This document shows positions 7,115-18,192 of a DNA stretch of 64,000 bases, in pieces (the first letter of the stretch is position 1; the number at the start of each line of letters is the position of its first letter). The translations under genes were made by a program, and so were the position numbers. The notes under the pieces are model-generated. The model worked only from the letters and a program-made list of their open reading frames with translations, did not search any database and was not told the DNA's origin. This DNA comes from Nocardia albiluteola (GTDB lineage: Bacteria; Actinomycetota; Actinomycetes; Mycobacteriales; Mycobacteriaceae). Location: positions 1 through 64,000 of the forward strand of contig NZ_JAHKNI010000017.1 in NCBI RefSeq assembly GCF_018860155.1, written 5' to 3'.

Positions 7115-8644
7115 ATGGGACTCTTCGACGGCATCAATCGGCGTGACTTCCTCGCGAAGGCGATGACCGCCGGCGGGGTGGCCGCCATGGCCGCGCTGGC
7201 GAATCCGATCATCGAGCGGGCGTACGCCGCCGATCCCGCCGGCATGGGCGGGCTGGGGGACATCGAGCACTTCGTTTTGCTGATGCAGGAGAACCGCTCG
7301 TTCGACCACTATTTCGGGACGATGCCCGGGGTGCGGGGATTCGGCGACAAGTCGGCGGCCTGGCAGCAGCGCGGCTACGCACCCGGCGTCGGCCCCACCC
7401 CGAACGGACACATCGTGCCGTTCCGGCTCGACACCACCCGTGGCGCGAGCCTGGACGGGGAGTGCATCAACGATCCGGATCACACCTGGCCCGGCATGCA
7501 CCAGGCCTGGAACGGCGGGCGCAACGATCAGTGGATGCCGATGTCGATCGCCAGCGTCGGCGCCGGAAACGGCCCCGCGGCGATGGGTTACTACACCCGC
7601 GAGGACATTCCGGTCCATCACGATCTCGCGGACGCCTTCACCCTCTGCGATCACTACCACTGCTCGGTGCTGGGCCCGACCGATCCGAATCGGCTCTACT
7701 GGATGTCGGCCCACATCGATCCGGAGGGCGTCGCCGGTGGCCCGCTGGTGGAGACGCCGACGACACTGCCGCAGAACGCCTACAGCTGGCGCACCATGCC
7801 GGAGAATCTGTCCGCGGCCGGGGTCAGCTGGAAGATGTACAACAACCGCGACGCCGGCCCGATCTCCTCGGTGTTCCTGGACGGCATGCTGGGATGTTTC
7901 AAGCAGGCCGCGGATCCGAACTCCGAATTGGCCCGGCGCGGCAAGGATCCGGTCTTCCCCGCGGATTTCGCCGCGGACGTGGCCGCCAACCGGCTGCCCT
8001 CGGTGTCGTGGGTGATCCCGCCGCTGCTCAATTGCGAACATCCGGCGCTGCCCCCCGCCTTCGGGGCCGTCGGCATCATGCAGGTACTGGATATTCTCAC
8101 CTCGAATCCGCGTGTCTGGGAGAAGACGGCGCTGATCGTCAGCTACGACGAGAACGGCGGATTCTTCGACCATGTGACCCCGCCGACGGCGCCGCCGGGC
8201 ACGCCGGGGGAGTTCCTGTCCGTCGATCTGAAGCGCGTGCCCGCGGCCAAGGGGGTCGCCGGACCCATCGGATTGGGTTATCGCGTCCCGTGTTTCGTCG
8301 TCTCGCCGTATTCGCGGGGCGGGCTGCTGGCCTCGGAGACCTTCGACCACACCTCGCAATTGCGTTTGCTGGAACGGCGTTTCGGTGTCGAGGTGCCGAA
8401 TCTGACCGCCTGGCGGCGCAGTGTCACCGGCGATATGACCTCGGCCTTCGATTTCGCGTCCAAGCCGGATGCGGTGCCGCCGCGAATCACCGATCCCAAT
8501 TCCAAGACCGCCGCCGCAACCGCGCAGTGCGGCCCGAATATGGCGCTCGGCACGGCGGACAAAGGCATTCCCTATCCGGTGCCGCCGAATTCGATGCCGA
8601 CCCAGCCGCGGGGTACCCGGCGCCGGCCCAGCGGATTGGTGTAG
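7115..8644 (+). CDS. Tat-exported phospholipase C / phosphoesterase
   Basis: 509 residues. The N-terminus has a twin-arginine signal (NRRDFLAKAM plus an Ala-rich segment ending AYAADP). The mature part starts with the family signature IEHFVLLMQENRSFDHYFGT and contains YDENGGFFDHV, the metal-site motif of the alkaline-phosphatase-superfamily phospholipase C/acid phosphatase group. This group includes mycobacterial PlcA-D. It probably cleaves phosphatidylcholine or related phosphodiesters outside the membrane. Length agrees with the family. A GGAAGG lies upstream of the ATG. No substrate-specific neighbour is present; the downstream region is nearly empty. Confidence 0.9.
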   Translation: MGLFDGINRRDFLAKAMTAGGVAAMAALANPIIERAYAADPAGMGGLGDIEHFVLLMQENRSFDHYFGTMPGVRGFGDKSAAWQQRGYAPGVGPTPNGHIVPFRLDTTRGASLDGECINDPDHTWPGMHQAWNGGRNDQWMPMSIASVGAGNGPAAMGYYTREDIPVHHDLADAFTLCDHYHCSVLGPTDPNRLYWMSAHIDPEGVAGGPLVETPTTLPQNAYSWRTMPENLSAAGVSWKMYNNRDAGPISSVFLDGMLGCFKQAADPNSELARRGKDPVFPADFAADVAANRLPSVSWVIPPLLNCEHPALPPAFGAVGIMQVLDILTSNPRVWEKTALIVSYDENGGFFDHVTPPTAPPGTPGEFLSVDLKRVPAAKGVAGPIGLGYRVPCFVVSPYSRGGLLASETFDHTSQLRLLERRFGVEVPNLTAWRRSVTGDMTSAFDFASKPDAVPPRITDPNSKTAAATAQCGPNMALGTADKGIPYPVPPNSMPTQPRGTRRRPSGLV

Positions 8645-8662
8645 CGGGTCCGGGCGGACGTA

Positions 8663-8911
8663 TCAGACCGCGGTCGCGGGCACCCAGGGAACCGCGGCCA
8701 GGGCGGTGCGCCGGCGTATGGATGCCCAGCTGTGACGGGCCGGATTGATCAGAGCGATGATCCAGGTCCGGCGATATTGCGCCAATGCGGTGGCGACGGC
8801 GGGGTTTTCGAGGCAGTGCACCCCGCCCGGCGTACCCAGTCGGTGGCGCCCCGTCCGGATGTTACGGATGCCCAATGGTGTTCCTTTGCTTTGCTGGTCT
8901 GCGGCGAACAT
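8663..8911 (-). CDS. Possible small hypothetical protein
   Basis: Between the phospholipase and coaE (8645-9197) no large gene exists. A minus-strand frame here encodes about 82 residues (ATG at 8911; later part ALAQYRRTWIIALINPARHSW). Third codon positions are strongly G/C in its second half, which favours real coding, but the start lacks a Shine-Dalgarno and the first codons are compositionally mixed. A shorter start near the TTG of LGIRNIR is possible. No family recognised. The remaining 8912-9197 shows nothing but presumed promoter DNA for coaE. Confidence 0.4.
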   Translation of the reverse strand: MFAADQQSKGTPLGIRNIRTGRHRLGTPGGVHCLENPAVATALAQYRRTWIIALINPARHSWASIRRRTALAAVPWVPATAV

Positions 8912-9197
8912 TAGCGGAACAAAAGTGTGCGGCAGTTGATTTTGATCGACTTGTGTCCCGGCGTGTCCGGAAGAATCGGGCTCCAGGTTGGCAATGTCCG
9001 GAAAAAAGTATCGAATCGGTATCGGCGTTGTCACGGAATGGGAAATGTGCCCGATATGCCGTGAAATGCGGTGGGGAACTGGGTAATCGGCGGAGTTGTC
9101 CGGCGCTGACGCCCACCGGACCATGGGGATGAGCTCGGCCGGTCGGTCCGGCGGGGTGAGCCCGGCACGTCGGCGGGACGGATGCGAGACTGAACGG

Positions 9198-10385
9198 ATG
9201 TTGCGAATCGGTCTCACAGGCGGCATGGGCGCCGGCAAGTCGACGGTCGCGCGGATGCTCGTCCAGCGGGGCGCGGTCCTGATCGACAGCGATGCCATCG
9301 CCCGCGAGGTGGTGGCGCCCGGCACCGAGGGGCTGGCCGCGCTGGCGGAGGCATTCGGGCGCGGCATTCTCGCCGCCGACGGCAGCCTGGACCGCCCCGC
9401 GCTGGCGGCGGTCGCCTTCTCCAGTGATGAGGCCCGCGCCACCCTGAATTCCATCACCCATCCGCTGGTCGGCAGGCGCCAGGCCGAGTTGATCGCGGCG
9501 GGGCCTGCGGATGCGATTGTCGTGCAGGATATTCCACTGCTCGTCGAGAACGGGCTGGGCCCGGTGATGAGCCTGGTACTGGTGGTCATGGCCGACGTCG
9601 AGACCAGGGTGCGGCGGCTCGGGGAATTCCGCGGCATCGCGCGCGAGGACGCACTGGCGCGCATCGCGGCGCAGGCCACCGACGAGCAGCGGCGCGCGGC
9701 GGCGGATGTGCTGCTGGACAACAGCGGAACCCCCGACGAGCTGGAGCCGCAGGTGCACCGGTTGTGGGAGGAGCGGCTGGTGCCATTCGAGCGCAATCTG
9801 CGGACCCGGACCCGCAGCCCGCGCGGCGAGGTGCGTCTGGTCGCGCCGGATCCGGCCTGGCCGGCGCAGGCGCAGCGGCTGATCGGGCGGCTCGCGGTCG
9901 CCTGCGGGGCCGCGGCCCGCCGCATCGATCACATCGGCTCGACCGCGGTACCCGGCCTGCCTGCCAAGGATGTCATCGACATCCAGGTCACGGTCGCCGA
10001 CCTGGCGGCCGCCGATGCGCTGCGGGAACCGTTGCAGGACGCTGGGTTTCCGCGCGCCCCCTATCTGGCCGACGATCCGAAGCCGGGCACCGATCCGGCG
10101 ATGTGGGCCAAGCGCATCCATGTCAACGCCGATCCGGGTCGTCCGGCCAACATCCACGTGCGGGTCGACGGCTGGCCGGGGCAGGTGTTCGCGCTGGCGT
10201 TCCGCGACTGGCTGCGCGCGGAGCCCGCGGCGCGCGAGGAGTATCTGACGATCAAGCGCAAGGCGGAGATCAGCGCGGCGGCCGCGAGCGGCGAGGCGGC
10301 GATCGAGGCGTACCTCGCAGTCAAGACCCCGTGGTTCGACGAGGTCTATCCGCGGGTACTGGCCTGGGCCGAGCGGGCGGAGTAG
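9198..10385 (+). CDS. coaE: Dephospho-CoA kinase fused to a GrpB/UPF0157 domain
   Basis: 395 residues, two domains. The first about 200 residues are dephospho-CoA kinase: P-loop GGMGAGKST near residues 8-16, then the family motifs DSDAIAREVV and QDIPLLVENGLG. It performs the last CoA synthesis step, phosphorylation of the 3'-OH of dephospho-CoA. From about residue 210 a GrpB-like nucleotidyltransferase-fold domain follows (VRLVAPDPAWPAQ, RIDHIGSTAVPGLPAKDVIDIQV). This fusion is normal for mycobacterial-type CoaE and not an artefact. The ATG at 9198 places LRIGLTGG at the N-terminus as in homologues. Cytosolic. Confidence 0.95.
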   Translation: MLRIGLTGGMGAGKSTVARMLVQRGAVLIDSDAIAREVVAPGTEGLAALAEAFGRGILAADGSLDRPALAAVAFSSDEARATLNSITHPLVGRRQAELIAAGPADAIVVQDIPLLVENGLGPVMSLVLVVMADVETRVRRLGEFRGIAREDALARIAAQATDEQRRAAADVLLDNSGTPDELEPQVHRLWEERLVPFERNLRTRTRSPRGEVRLVAPDPAWPAQAQRLIGRLAVACGAAARRIDHIGSTAVPGLPAKDVIDIQVTVADLAAADALREPLQDAGFPRAPYLADDPKPGTDPAMWAKRIHVNADPGRPANIHVRVDGWPGQVFALAFRDWLRAEPAAREEYLTIKRKAEISAAAASGEAAIEAYLAVKTPWFDEVYPRVLAWAERAE

Positions 10386-10396
10386 CGCCGCGCTAC
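10382..10396. terminator. Short palindrome spanning the convergent stops of coaE and a DUF402 gene
   Basis: GTAGCGC-c-GCGCTAC is a perfect palindrome covering both stop codons. It could form a hairpin with a few central bases opened and act in both directions, but it has no T-tract and the stem is short. Confidence 0.3.
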
Positions 10397-10920
10397 ATCC
10401 AGGTCAGCGTGATGCCGTGGGCCTCGGTGATCCAGCGCTCGAAGTTGTGCCCGTGCGCGGCGATGCCGTCGATGGCGGTGGTGGCGACCTCGATCGCGTG
10501 CTGCGCCTCGGCAAGGGTGAGGTAGCCGGCGGCATGGGCGGCCAGTAGTTCGTCCACGTCCAGCAGCTCGACGTCGCGGCCGGTGCGCACGGTCAGGTCC
10601 AGGTAGTGGTCGATCGAGCGCCAGCGGCCCGGCGACACCTCGGCGAAATCGCCGACGTCGATGTAGTAGTCCTGGTCCCGGTTGTGTGCCGGGGTGTAGT
10701 GAAAGACCGTGGCGCGCAACGACACCGACGGCAGGAACCAGGACTCCAGGTAGCGGAACTCGGTATGGTCGGCCGTGCGGGCCATGTACAGCCCCCACGG
10801 CTCGACGTGATAGCGCTCGACGGTCCGCACGAATCCCTTCGGATCGGTGTTGGTGAGCTCACCGATATCGAAGTACTCGACCTTCGGCCGATGCAGATGA
10901 ACAGCCGGTGCCTGCGTCAT
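10393..10920 (-). CDS. DUF402 protein (first paralogue)
   Basis: 175 residues. It has the DUF402 pattern: PWGLYMARTA, a beta-rich core with DYYIDVGDF and SIDHYLDLTV, then a C-terminal helix with the acidic stretch DVELLDVDELLAAH. DUF402 proteins include nucleoside-diphosphate phosphatases and FAU-1-like RNA-binding proteins; the activity here cannot be decided. A conserved gene at this position next to coaE also occurs in mycobacteria (from memory, Rv1632c). Convergent with coaE, eight bases apart. Confidence 0.75.
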   Translation of the reverse strand: MTQAPAVHLHRPKVEYFDIGELTNTDPKGFVRTVERYHVEPWGLYMARTADHTEFRYLESWFLPSVSLRATVFHYTPAHNRDQDYYIDVGDFAEVSPGRWRSIDHYLDLTVRTGRDVELLDVDELLAAHAAGYLTLAEAQHAIEVATTAIDGIAAHGHNFERWITEAHGITLTWM

Positions 10921-11000
10921 GCCTGCATAATCTACCGGTGTTTGCGTCGGCGGTCAGTGTGTTTGCGCCACGGTGAGCAACCCCCGGGCCAACCACGGCG

Positions 11001-11603
11001 TCACAACCAGGTGAGGGTGATGCCGCGCGACCCCAGCCAGCGCTCGACGTGATAACCGTGTGCGGCGATGCCGGAGACCACGGTGTTGGCTCGCTCGATG
11101 ATGCGCTGGGCCTCGGTGGCGTCGACATATCCCGCATCGTGGGCGGCAAACAGGTCGTCCACACCGTGCAGCTCCGGGGCGTGGCCGTTGCGGCAGACGA
11201 TGTCGATGTAGTGGCAGATCGCGCGCCATCGCTTCGGCTCGATTTTCGAGTACTCGCCGACGTGGACGTGATACACCGGGTCCCGGTCGTGCGCGGTGTT
11301 GACGTGGCTCATCGTGATTCGCACCGCAGGTTCGGGCAGGAGCCAGGTCTCGGTGAAACGCTCGGGCGGGGCATCGGCCGAGCGCATCAGATAGAGCCCC
11401 CACGGCTCGGCGTGATAGCGCTCCACCGAGTGGACGAAGCCACGGGCATCGGTCTTGGTGCAATCCGCGATGTCGAAATATTCGGTCGACGGACGGTGCG
11501 GAACTCGCGCGGGCGCCTCGGCGGCTCGCGGCGTGGTGCTGTGCGGCTGCGCACTGCCGAGCAGGGTGCGTGCCGCAGTGCGCAATGGTTGGAGTCCGTT
11601 CAT
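11001..11603 (-). CDS. DUF402 protein (second paralogue)
   Basis: 200 residues. It aligns throughout with the neighbouring 175-residue protein: the shared motifs EYFDI, GFV.(T/S)VERYH.EPWGLY, and the C-terminal GIAAHG...(E)RW...GITLTW. It therefore arose by tandem duplication. It carries about 35 extra, low-complexity residues at the N-terminus. ATG at 11603 with AGAAGGG upstream. The two copies are separated by 80 bp and transcribed in the same direction; sequence between them is too diverged to be a recent repeat. Confidence 0.75.
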   Translation of the reverse strand: MNGLQPLRTAARTLLGSAQPHSTTPRAAEAPARVPHRPSTEYFDIADCTKTDARGFVHSVERYHAEPWGLYLMRSADAPPERFTETWLLPEPAVRITMSHVNTAHDRDPVYHVHVGEYSKIEPKRWRAICHYIDIVCRNGHAPELHGVDDLFAAHDAGYVDATEAQRIIERANTVVSGIAAHGYHVERWLGSRGITLTWL

Positions 11604-11840
11604 TGCACTGCCCTTCTGAAACTGCCTGGGAAACCGGGTTGACAGTACACCTGGATAGCCTGCCGCGCGTGTGCATAAACACACATGCGGCGCGTCGTGA
11701 CGAATTCGCCACCGAGCGTGAACCAGCTTGCGGCACCGGACAATTCGGACACAATCGGAGCGATCCGGTCATGTGCAATTGATATTGCCCCGAGATGAGA
11801 GGGGGGTGGATGGTGTGATCACCCGGGCGTGTGGGTGGCG

Positions 11841-12629
11841 TCAGGCGCGCGTCGCGTCTTCATCGTCGGTGAGCGAGGGTAGTTCGTGAACCGTTCCGGA
11901 GAGGGTGATGCCCAGCGCGAACAGCAGCACGCCCGATGCCGCGGCAACCACATCGAATGCGGTGTCGGTGACGGCGAAGGCGAGCAGCACCGCCGCGGTG
12001 ACCACGCCGGTGGCCGTCAGCACGGCCGTCCCGGCGATCGAGCGTCGCCGGCCCGGAGCGACGGCGATGTCCGGTCCGAGATTCGCGAGCATCCGGCAGC
12101 CGTTCGCCGCTGCCAACAGCCATGCGCCCCACCAGATTCCGAGCGTCGCAAGCCGTAGCGCCGGTGGCGAAGCGGCGGAAACTGTTCCGGTGTGAACCAG
12201 GAGCACCACCCCCGCGATGAGCACGGCGGGCAGCGCGAGGCCGAGCACGCAACGCCGGATCAGGACGCCGAGGGCGCGGCGACTCCCTCTGGGGCGCGGG
12301 GCGACCAGCAGCAGCCCCACCGCCAATGCCAGTCCGCAGCCGTGCAGGATGGGCGGGAAGCGGGAACCCCCGTCCTCGGTGGTGAGGTTCGCGACGAACC
12401 AGCCGTCGCCCGCGACCGCGATCGCCATGGCCGCGGCACGGGCGCGGCGCTGACCGCCGTGGCGGGTGGGCCAGAGTGTCGGATGCAGCCACATGTCGAG
12501 CGCCCCCTTCGCGACGTTCGGCCAGGAACGGAAACCGGTGGCACGAACGGTCTCGTGCAGTTCATCTCCCCAGCGCTCACGGCACGGCCTCGGATACAGC
12601 CGAATCAGTGCCCGTTCGACGACGCTCAT
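11841..12629 (-). CDS. Integral membrane protein co-expressed with a PadR regulator
   Basis: 262 residues. A soluble N-terminal stretch (VVERALIRLYPRPCRERWGDEL) resembles the cytosolic head of permease-associated membrane proteins often paired with PadR regulators. About six hydrophobic segments follow (for example LALAVGLLLVA, AVLIAGVVLLV, GVVTAAVLLAFAV, ASGVLLFALGIT). The ATG overlaps the PadR stop (ATGA), so the two are translationally coupled. Function unknown; by analogy with PadR-membrane protein pairs it may respond to envelope-active compounds. Confidence 0.7.
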   Translation of the reverse strand: MSVVERALIRLYPRPCRERWGDELHETVRATGFRSWPNVAKGALDMWLHPTLWPTRHGGQRRARAAAMAIAVAGDGWFVANLTTEDGGSRFPPILHGCGLALAVGLLLVAPRPRGSRRALGVLIRRCVLGLALPAVLIAGVVLLVHTGTVSAASPPALRLATLGIWWGAWLLAAANGCRMLANLGPDIAVAPGRRRSIAGTAVLTATGVVTAAVLLAFAVTDTAFDVVAAASGVLLFALGITLSGTVHELPSLTDDEDATRA

Positions 12630-12925
12630 GCCGGATTCACCCCGAGCCGCCGCAGTCCGTTCGACGCGAATCGGGCCATCGAACGCAACTCGCTTTCCAG
12701 CAGCTCCTGCCCCTGGTCGGTCAGGCGGACCGGGCGCTGCCGCCCGGAACCGTCGGCGGCCTCGATCAACCCCTTCGCCTCCAGCCGGGTCAGCGCTCCG
12801 TACAGACTTCCCGGACCGAGCCGCTGACCGGTGGACTGTTCGATGGCGGCATTGATGGCATAGCCGTGCAGCGGTCCTGCGGCGAGCGCGCACAGGACCA
12901 GCAACTGGGCATCGTTGGCGAGCAT
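12626..12925 (-). CDS. PadR-family transcriptional regulator
   Basis: 99 residues: a PadR winged helix (LLVLCALAAGPLHGYAI, then GSLYGALTRLEAKGLI and the VRLTDQGQELLE wing) with a short C-terminal helix for dimerisation, as in the small PadR-s1 class. The ATG at 12925 has AGGAGG eight bases upstream and is preferred over an upstream GTG/ATG. It probably represses its own operon and perhaps the divergent membrane gene at 13047, through the repeats at 12961-13009. Confidence 0.85.
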   Translation of the reverse strand: MLANDAQLLVLCALAAGPLHGYAINAAIEQSTGQRLGPGSLYGALTRLEAKGLIEAADGSGRQRPVRLTDQGQELLESELRSMARFASNGLRRLGVNPA

Positions 12926-12960
12926 CGCCGAACCTCCTGGACTGCCGATGATCTCGCACA

Positions 12961-13009
12961 CTAGTACATGTGACGTAATACGCGCTACGTACTACGCTCT
13001 GCGTACTAG
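12961..13009. promoter_or_regulatory. Candidate PadR operator
   Basis: Between the divergent PadR and membrane-protein genes lie CTAGTAC (12961-12967) and its exact reverse complement GTACTAG (13003-13009). Inside this interval further TAC/GTA-rich half-sites recur (TACGTACTACG, TGCGTACTAG). Clustered GTAC-type palindromes in a shared promoter suggest PadR autoregulation. Confidence 0.5.
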
Positions 13010-13046
13010 ACGTGTCCGATGAGCGAATACGAAAGTGGTGGTTGTT

Positions 13047-14057
13047 ATGGCGGAGTCGGTGCCGGGCACTGACCTGGACCTCGAGCGGAAGATCGGGTCG
13101 GCGCTGCGATGGTCGCTGGTGGTGGCGGCAGGCTTCGTGGCATTTGCGTGGATCACCACGCAGGTGAAGACCGTTCGCGCCGCCAGCCCGTGGCAGAACG
13201 ACCCCTACGACGTGGTGGTGTCCTTCACCGAATTCCTGGTCCCGGCCCTGGCCTGCCTGGTGGTGGCTCGAATGGTGTTGCGGCGCAGCGGGGAACCGCA
13301 GCCGAGGTATCGCACCGTGCAGCTGCTTCGTGCCGCGGCGGCCTCAACGCTGCTGGTGACGGCGACCATGATCGCCGATTGGATCGCCGTCGTGGTTCGA
13401 GCCGGCCTGCGCACGTGGAGCGCGCCGACCACGCCGTTGCTCGTGGGCGCGCTCGCGCTGCTCACGGCGGGTGCGGTGACAAATGCGGCGGTGCAGCGCA
13501 ATGCATTGGGGCGTTTGCCTTCCGCGCACATTCGCCGCGGTGATTGGCTCGACGATCTGGTGCCGCTGGTGACGCTCGTGACCGGCCGCGATCCGGAGAA
13601 CTGGGCCCATCGATGCGCGCCGATGATCGCATTCGTCCGCCGCCACTTCATTGCTGTCACCGCGCTCGCGGCGGTGACATCCGCACTGGCACTGGCGCTC
13701 ACGCAAGCCGTCGGCGAGGGTTGGACCGATCCACTGTTGTTCGTGTTCGCGGTGGTCGTGGCCGCCGGGGGATTCTTCGCGGCCGCGGTCATGTGCAACG
13801 GGTACCTCGTCGTGGTGGCTCGTCCCCGGGCGACCGGGCGCGTCCGCCGGGCGCTCCGGGCGGCGGGCGCATGCGGAGCATTGGGTCTCCCCGCGACGGT
13901 TGCCGTACGCGCCGGGATCCTCCACGTCATCGGTCACGACCACGACGTTTCCGTAGCCCACTTGCTGGTGCTGATACTCGCGGGTGCCGCCTTGGCGGCG
14001 GCCGTGGCGTTCGCCGCCGCCCTCGTTCGCCGCCGGCCTCCGGCTCCGGAACGGTGA
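13047..14057 (+). CDS. Multi-pass membrane protein
   Basis: About 336 residues from the ATG at 13047 (GTG codons at 13035/13038 are alternatives). About eight hydrophobic segments alternate with short basic loops: LVVAAGFVAFAWI, FLVPALACLVVARMV, TPLLVGALALLTAGA, VTALAAVTSALALALT, LLFVFAVVVAAGGFFAAAV, LLVLILAGAALAAAVAFAAAL. No transporter family signature was recognised. Divergent from the PadR operon and possibly under the same operator. Function unknown. Confidence 0.65.
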   Translation: MAESVPGTDLDLERKIGSALRWSLVVAAGFVAFAWITTQVKTVRAASPWQNDPYDVVVSFTEFLVPALACLVVARMVLRRSGEPQPRYRTVQLLRAAAASTLLVTATMIADWIAVVVRAGLRTWSAPTTPLLVGALALLTAGAVTNAAVQRNALGRLPSAHIRRGDWLDDLVPLVTLVTGRDPENWAHRCAPMIAFVRRHFIAVTALAAVTSALALALTQAVGEGWTDPLLFVFAVVVAAGGFFAAAVMCNGYLVVVARPRATGRVRRALRAAGACGALGLPATVAVRAGILHVIGHDHDVSVAHLLVLILAGAALAAAVAFAAALVRRRPPAPER

Positions 14058-14117
14058 CCGGCCCGGTCGGGGCGGTGAGCGGTGCTTGTTGTCGGTGGGT
14101 GGTCCTACTCTGTGGAC

Positions 14118-16286
<2,169 letters not shown>

Positions 16287-16348
16287 GTCCCTCGGGGGAG
16301 GGCTGCCAGCGACAACTCGCGGCGGATGAGCCTTCGTCAGGTTGTCGG

Positions 16349-16756
16349 TCAGCGCAGTTCGTAGTCGAACCAGATGCGATGGGTGTTGTCGGCGTCGACG
16401 GCGATGCCGCCGGTACCGGTGATTCCCGCGAGATCGCCGGTGCCGCTGGCGGGGACGATCGTGAAGAACTCCGCGGACCGGTCGGTTCCGGAGGTCGTGG
16501 CCGAGTGTGCGAAGCAGAAGGTACCCCCCGAGCCGTTCACGCTGCCCTCGAACGACTCCATCGCCAGATAGGTCCCGACCCCGGCGGCCTGATCGAACGC
16601 CGCAGTGAACAGGGTCGCCGCGCGTCCCGACACCTCGCCGTCGAACAACTTCTCCATCCGCGCAACGCCTACAGGCACGGCCGTGGGGATCGCGGGGTCG
16701 GGTTTCACGTCGGTCGGGACGAAGGATTTCACGCTGAATGTTCCGGTTGCTCGCAT
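16349..16756 (-). CDS. DUF3224 domain protein
   Basis: 135 residues. Matches the DUF3224 layout: N-terminal ATGTFSVKSF, central RMEKLFDGEVSGR..T.FTAAFD, YLAMESFEGSVNGSGGTFCFAHS and the C-terminal GTGGIAVDADNTHRIWFDYEL. Members are small all-beta, lipocalin-like proteins of unknown role. It follows the VOC-family gene by nine bases on the same strand, so the two form an operon facing the AraC-type gene. Convergent with uvrB. Confidence 0.8.
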   Translation of the reverse strand: MRATGTFSVKSFVPTDVKPDPAIPTAVPVGVARMEKLFDGEVSGRAATLFTAAFDQAAGVGTYLAMESFEGSVNGSGGTFCFAHSATTSGTDRSAEFFTIVPASGTGDLAGITGTGGIAVDADNTHRIWFDYELR

Positions 16757-16765
16757 GGCCGGATC

Positions 16766-17251
16766 CTATTGGTCCGATTCGTTCGACTGGTTCGCCATCC
16801 ACTCGTTGACGCGGCGCTCGGCCTCCTCGCGGGAGACGTCCTCGACGCGGGTCATGATCACCCACCGGTGGCCGAAGGGATCCATGACCAAGCCGAAGCG
16901 GTCGCCGGTGACGAAGGTCTCCGGATCGGTCACGCGCTTGGCGCCGTGCTCCCGGGCCAACTTCGTGACCGCGTCAACGTCGGGGCAGTAGTGCACGACG
17001 CTGGTGTGCACCCAGTCGGGGTTCGGGGCCAGCACGTTCTCGCTCGGGATGGGCATCCCCAGCTGGAAGGTGGAGTCGCCGACCTTCAGCTCGGCGTGCG
17101 CGGCCTGCCCGTCGGGCAGGTCGTTGCGGCTCAGCACTTCGGCGCCGAAGACCGCGCCATAGAACTCGATGGCGGCGTCGGCATCGGGCACGGCCAGGAA
17201 GCAGTTGATCGAGTGGTAGCCCTCGGGGATCGGATTCACGCTGTTCGTCAT
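16766..17251 (-). CDS. VOC-family (PhnB/glyoxalase-like) protein
   Basis: About 161 residues. The paired beta-alpha-beta-beta-beta modules of vicinal-oxygen-chelate proteins are visible: INCFLAVPDADAAIEFYGAVFGAE in the first half, and DPETFVTGDRFGLVMDPFGHRWVI in the second. The DPFGH(R)W ending is typical of PhnB-like members. Metal ligands are incomplete, so it may bind rather than convert a ligand. Start taken at the ATG of TNSVNPIPEGY; an ATG two codons upstream is possible. Upstream and divergent is an AraC-type regulator. Confidence 0.8.
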   Translation of the reverse strand: MTNSVNPIPEGYHSINCFLAVPDADAAIEFYGAVFGAEVLSRNDLPDGQAAHAELKVGDSTFQLGMPIPSENVLAPNPDWVHTSVVHYCPDVDAVTKLAREHGAKRVTDPETFVTGDRFGLVMDPFGHRWVIMTRVEDVSREEAERRVNEWMANQSNESDQ

Positions 17252-17328
17252 GTGCACAACTCTGCCGGTTTGCCGGGCGCGACTCTTGTAAGAACGCGAC
17301 AGCGCGCGGATTGCGGGGCGGCCATCCG

Positions 17329-18192
17329 ATGACGTCGCCTGCCGATCGCCCGAAAGGCCCTGTGCTGAAACGTGTTCCGGTCCCGCCGCCGGAGGTCACC
17401 AAGGGAATCCTGCGCCCGCGGCGGCAGGAGGAGCACCGCACGCTGACCAGGTTGCCTGCCGGGCCGGAACTGTCGCAATTCGTGGAGTGGTACTGGTGTG
17501 TGCAGTGGGATCTGCGCGGGCAGCCGCCCTATGTGGCCGAGGTGCTGTCGTATCCCAGCGTCAATGTCAGTTTCGAACGCACCACCTCCCGGACCGGCGG
17601 CTTCGTCAACGGGGTGTGCACCACGAAATTCACGCGTGAACTGTCCGAGGAGGGCGAGACGTTCGCCGTGAAGTTCCGGCCCGGCGGCTTCGGCGCGTTC
17701 ACCGGCCTCGATGTCGGATCGTTCCGCGATGCGGCGGTCGAGCTGACCGAGGTGCTGCCGCGGGCGCGCGGTCTGACCGAACGGGTGCTGTCCGCGCCCA
17801 CCGTCGAGACCCGCCGCGATCTGCTCGAGGACTTCTTCGGCGAGGCGGCCCGCACCGCCACCGTCGACGACGCCTACCGCCTGGTCCTGCGGATCATCGC
17901 GGCGATGGAGTCCGATCGCGAGTTGACCCGCGTCGACCAGGTCACCGAGCGTTACGACATGTCTATCCGCACTCTGCAGCGGCTGTTCCGGCGCTACGTC
18001 GGCGTAAATCCGAAATGGGTGCTGCGGCGCTATCGTCTGCAGGACGGCGCGCAAATGCTCGCCGACGGACGCACCGAGGATCTCGCCGCGCTCGCGGTCG
18101 AACTCGGCTATTTCGATCAGGCGCACTTCTGTCGCGAGTTCGCGACGGAGGTTGGAATGGCGCCGCTGGAATACGCCCGATCCGCAGTGTGA
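17329..18192 (+). CDS. AraC-family regulator with DUF6597-type sensor domain
   Basis: 287 residues. Residues about 35-140 form a beta-barrel sensor of the DUF6597 type (AGPELSQFVEWYWCVQWDLRG, YPSVNVSFE). Residues about 185-285 carry the two AraC helix-turn-helix motifs (SIRTLQRLFRRYVGVNPKW; LAALAVELGYFDQAHFCREF..EVGMAPLEY). Start at the ATG preceded by a G-rich stretch. The 77-bp gap to the divergent VOC gene would allow one site to control both, so the VOC/DUF3224 pair is its likely target. Confidence 0.85.
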   Translation: MTSPADRPKGPVLKRVPVPPPEVTKGILRPRRQEEHRTLTRLPAGPELSQFVEWYWCVQWDLRGQPPYVAEVLSYPSVNVSFERTTSRTGGFVNGVCTTKFTRELSEEGETFAVKFRPGGFGAFTGLDVGSFRDAAVELTEVLPRARGLTERVLSAPTVETRRDLLEDFFGEAARTATVDDAYRLVLRIIAAMESDRELTRVDQVTERYDMSIRTLQRLFRRYVGVNPKWVLRRYRLQDGAQMLADGRTEDLAALAVELGYFDQAHFCREFATEVGMAPLEYARSAV

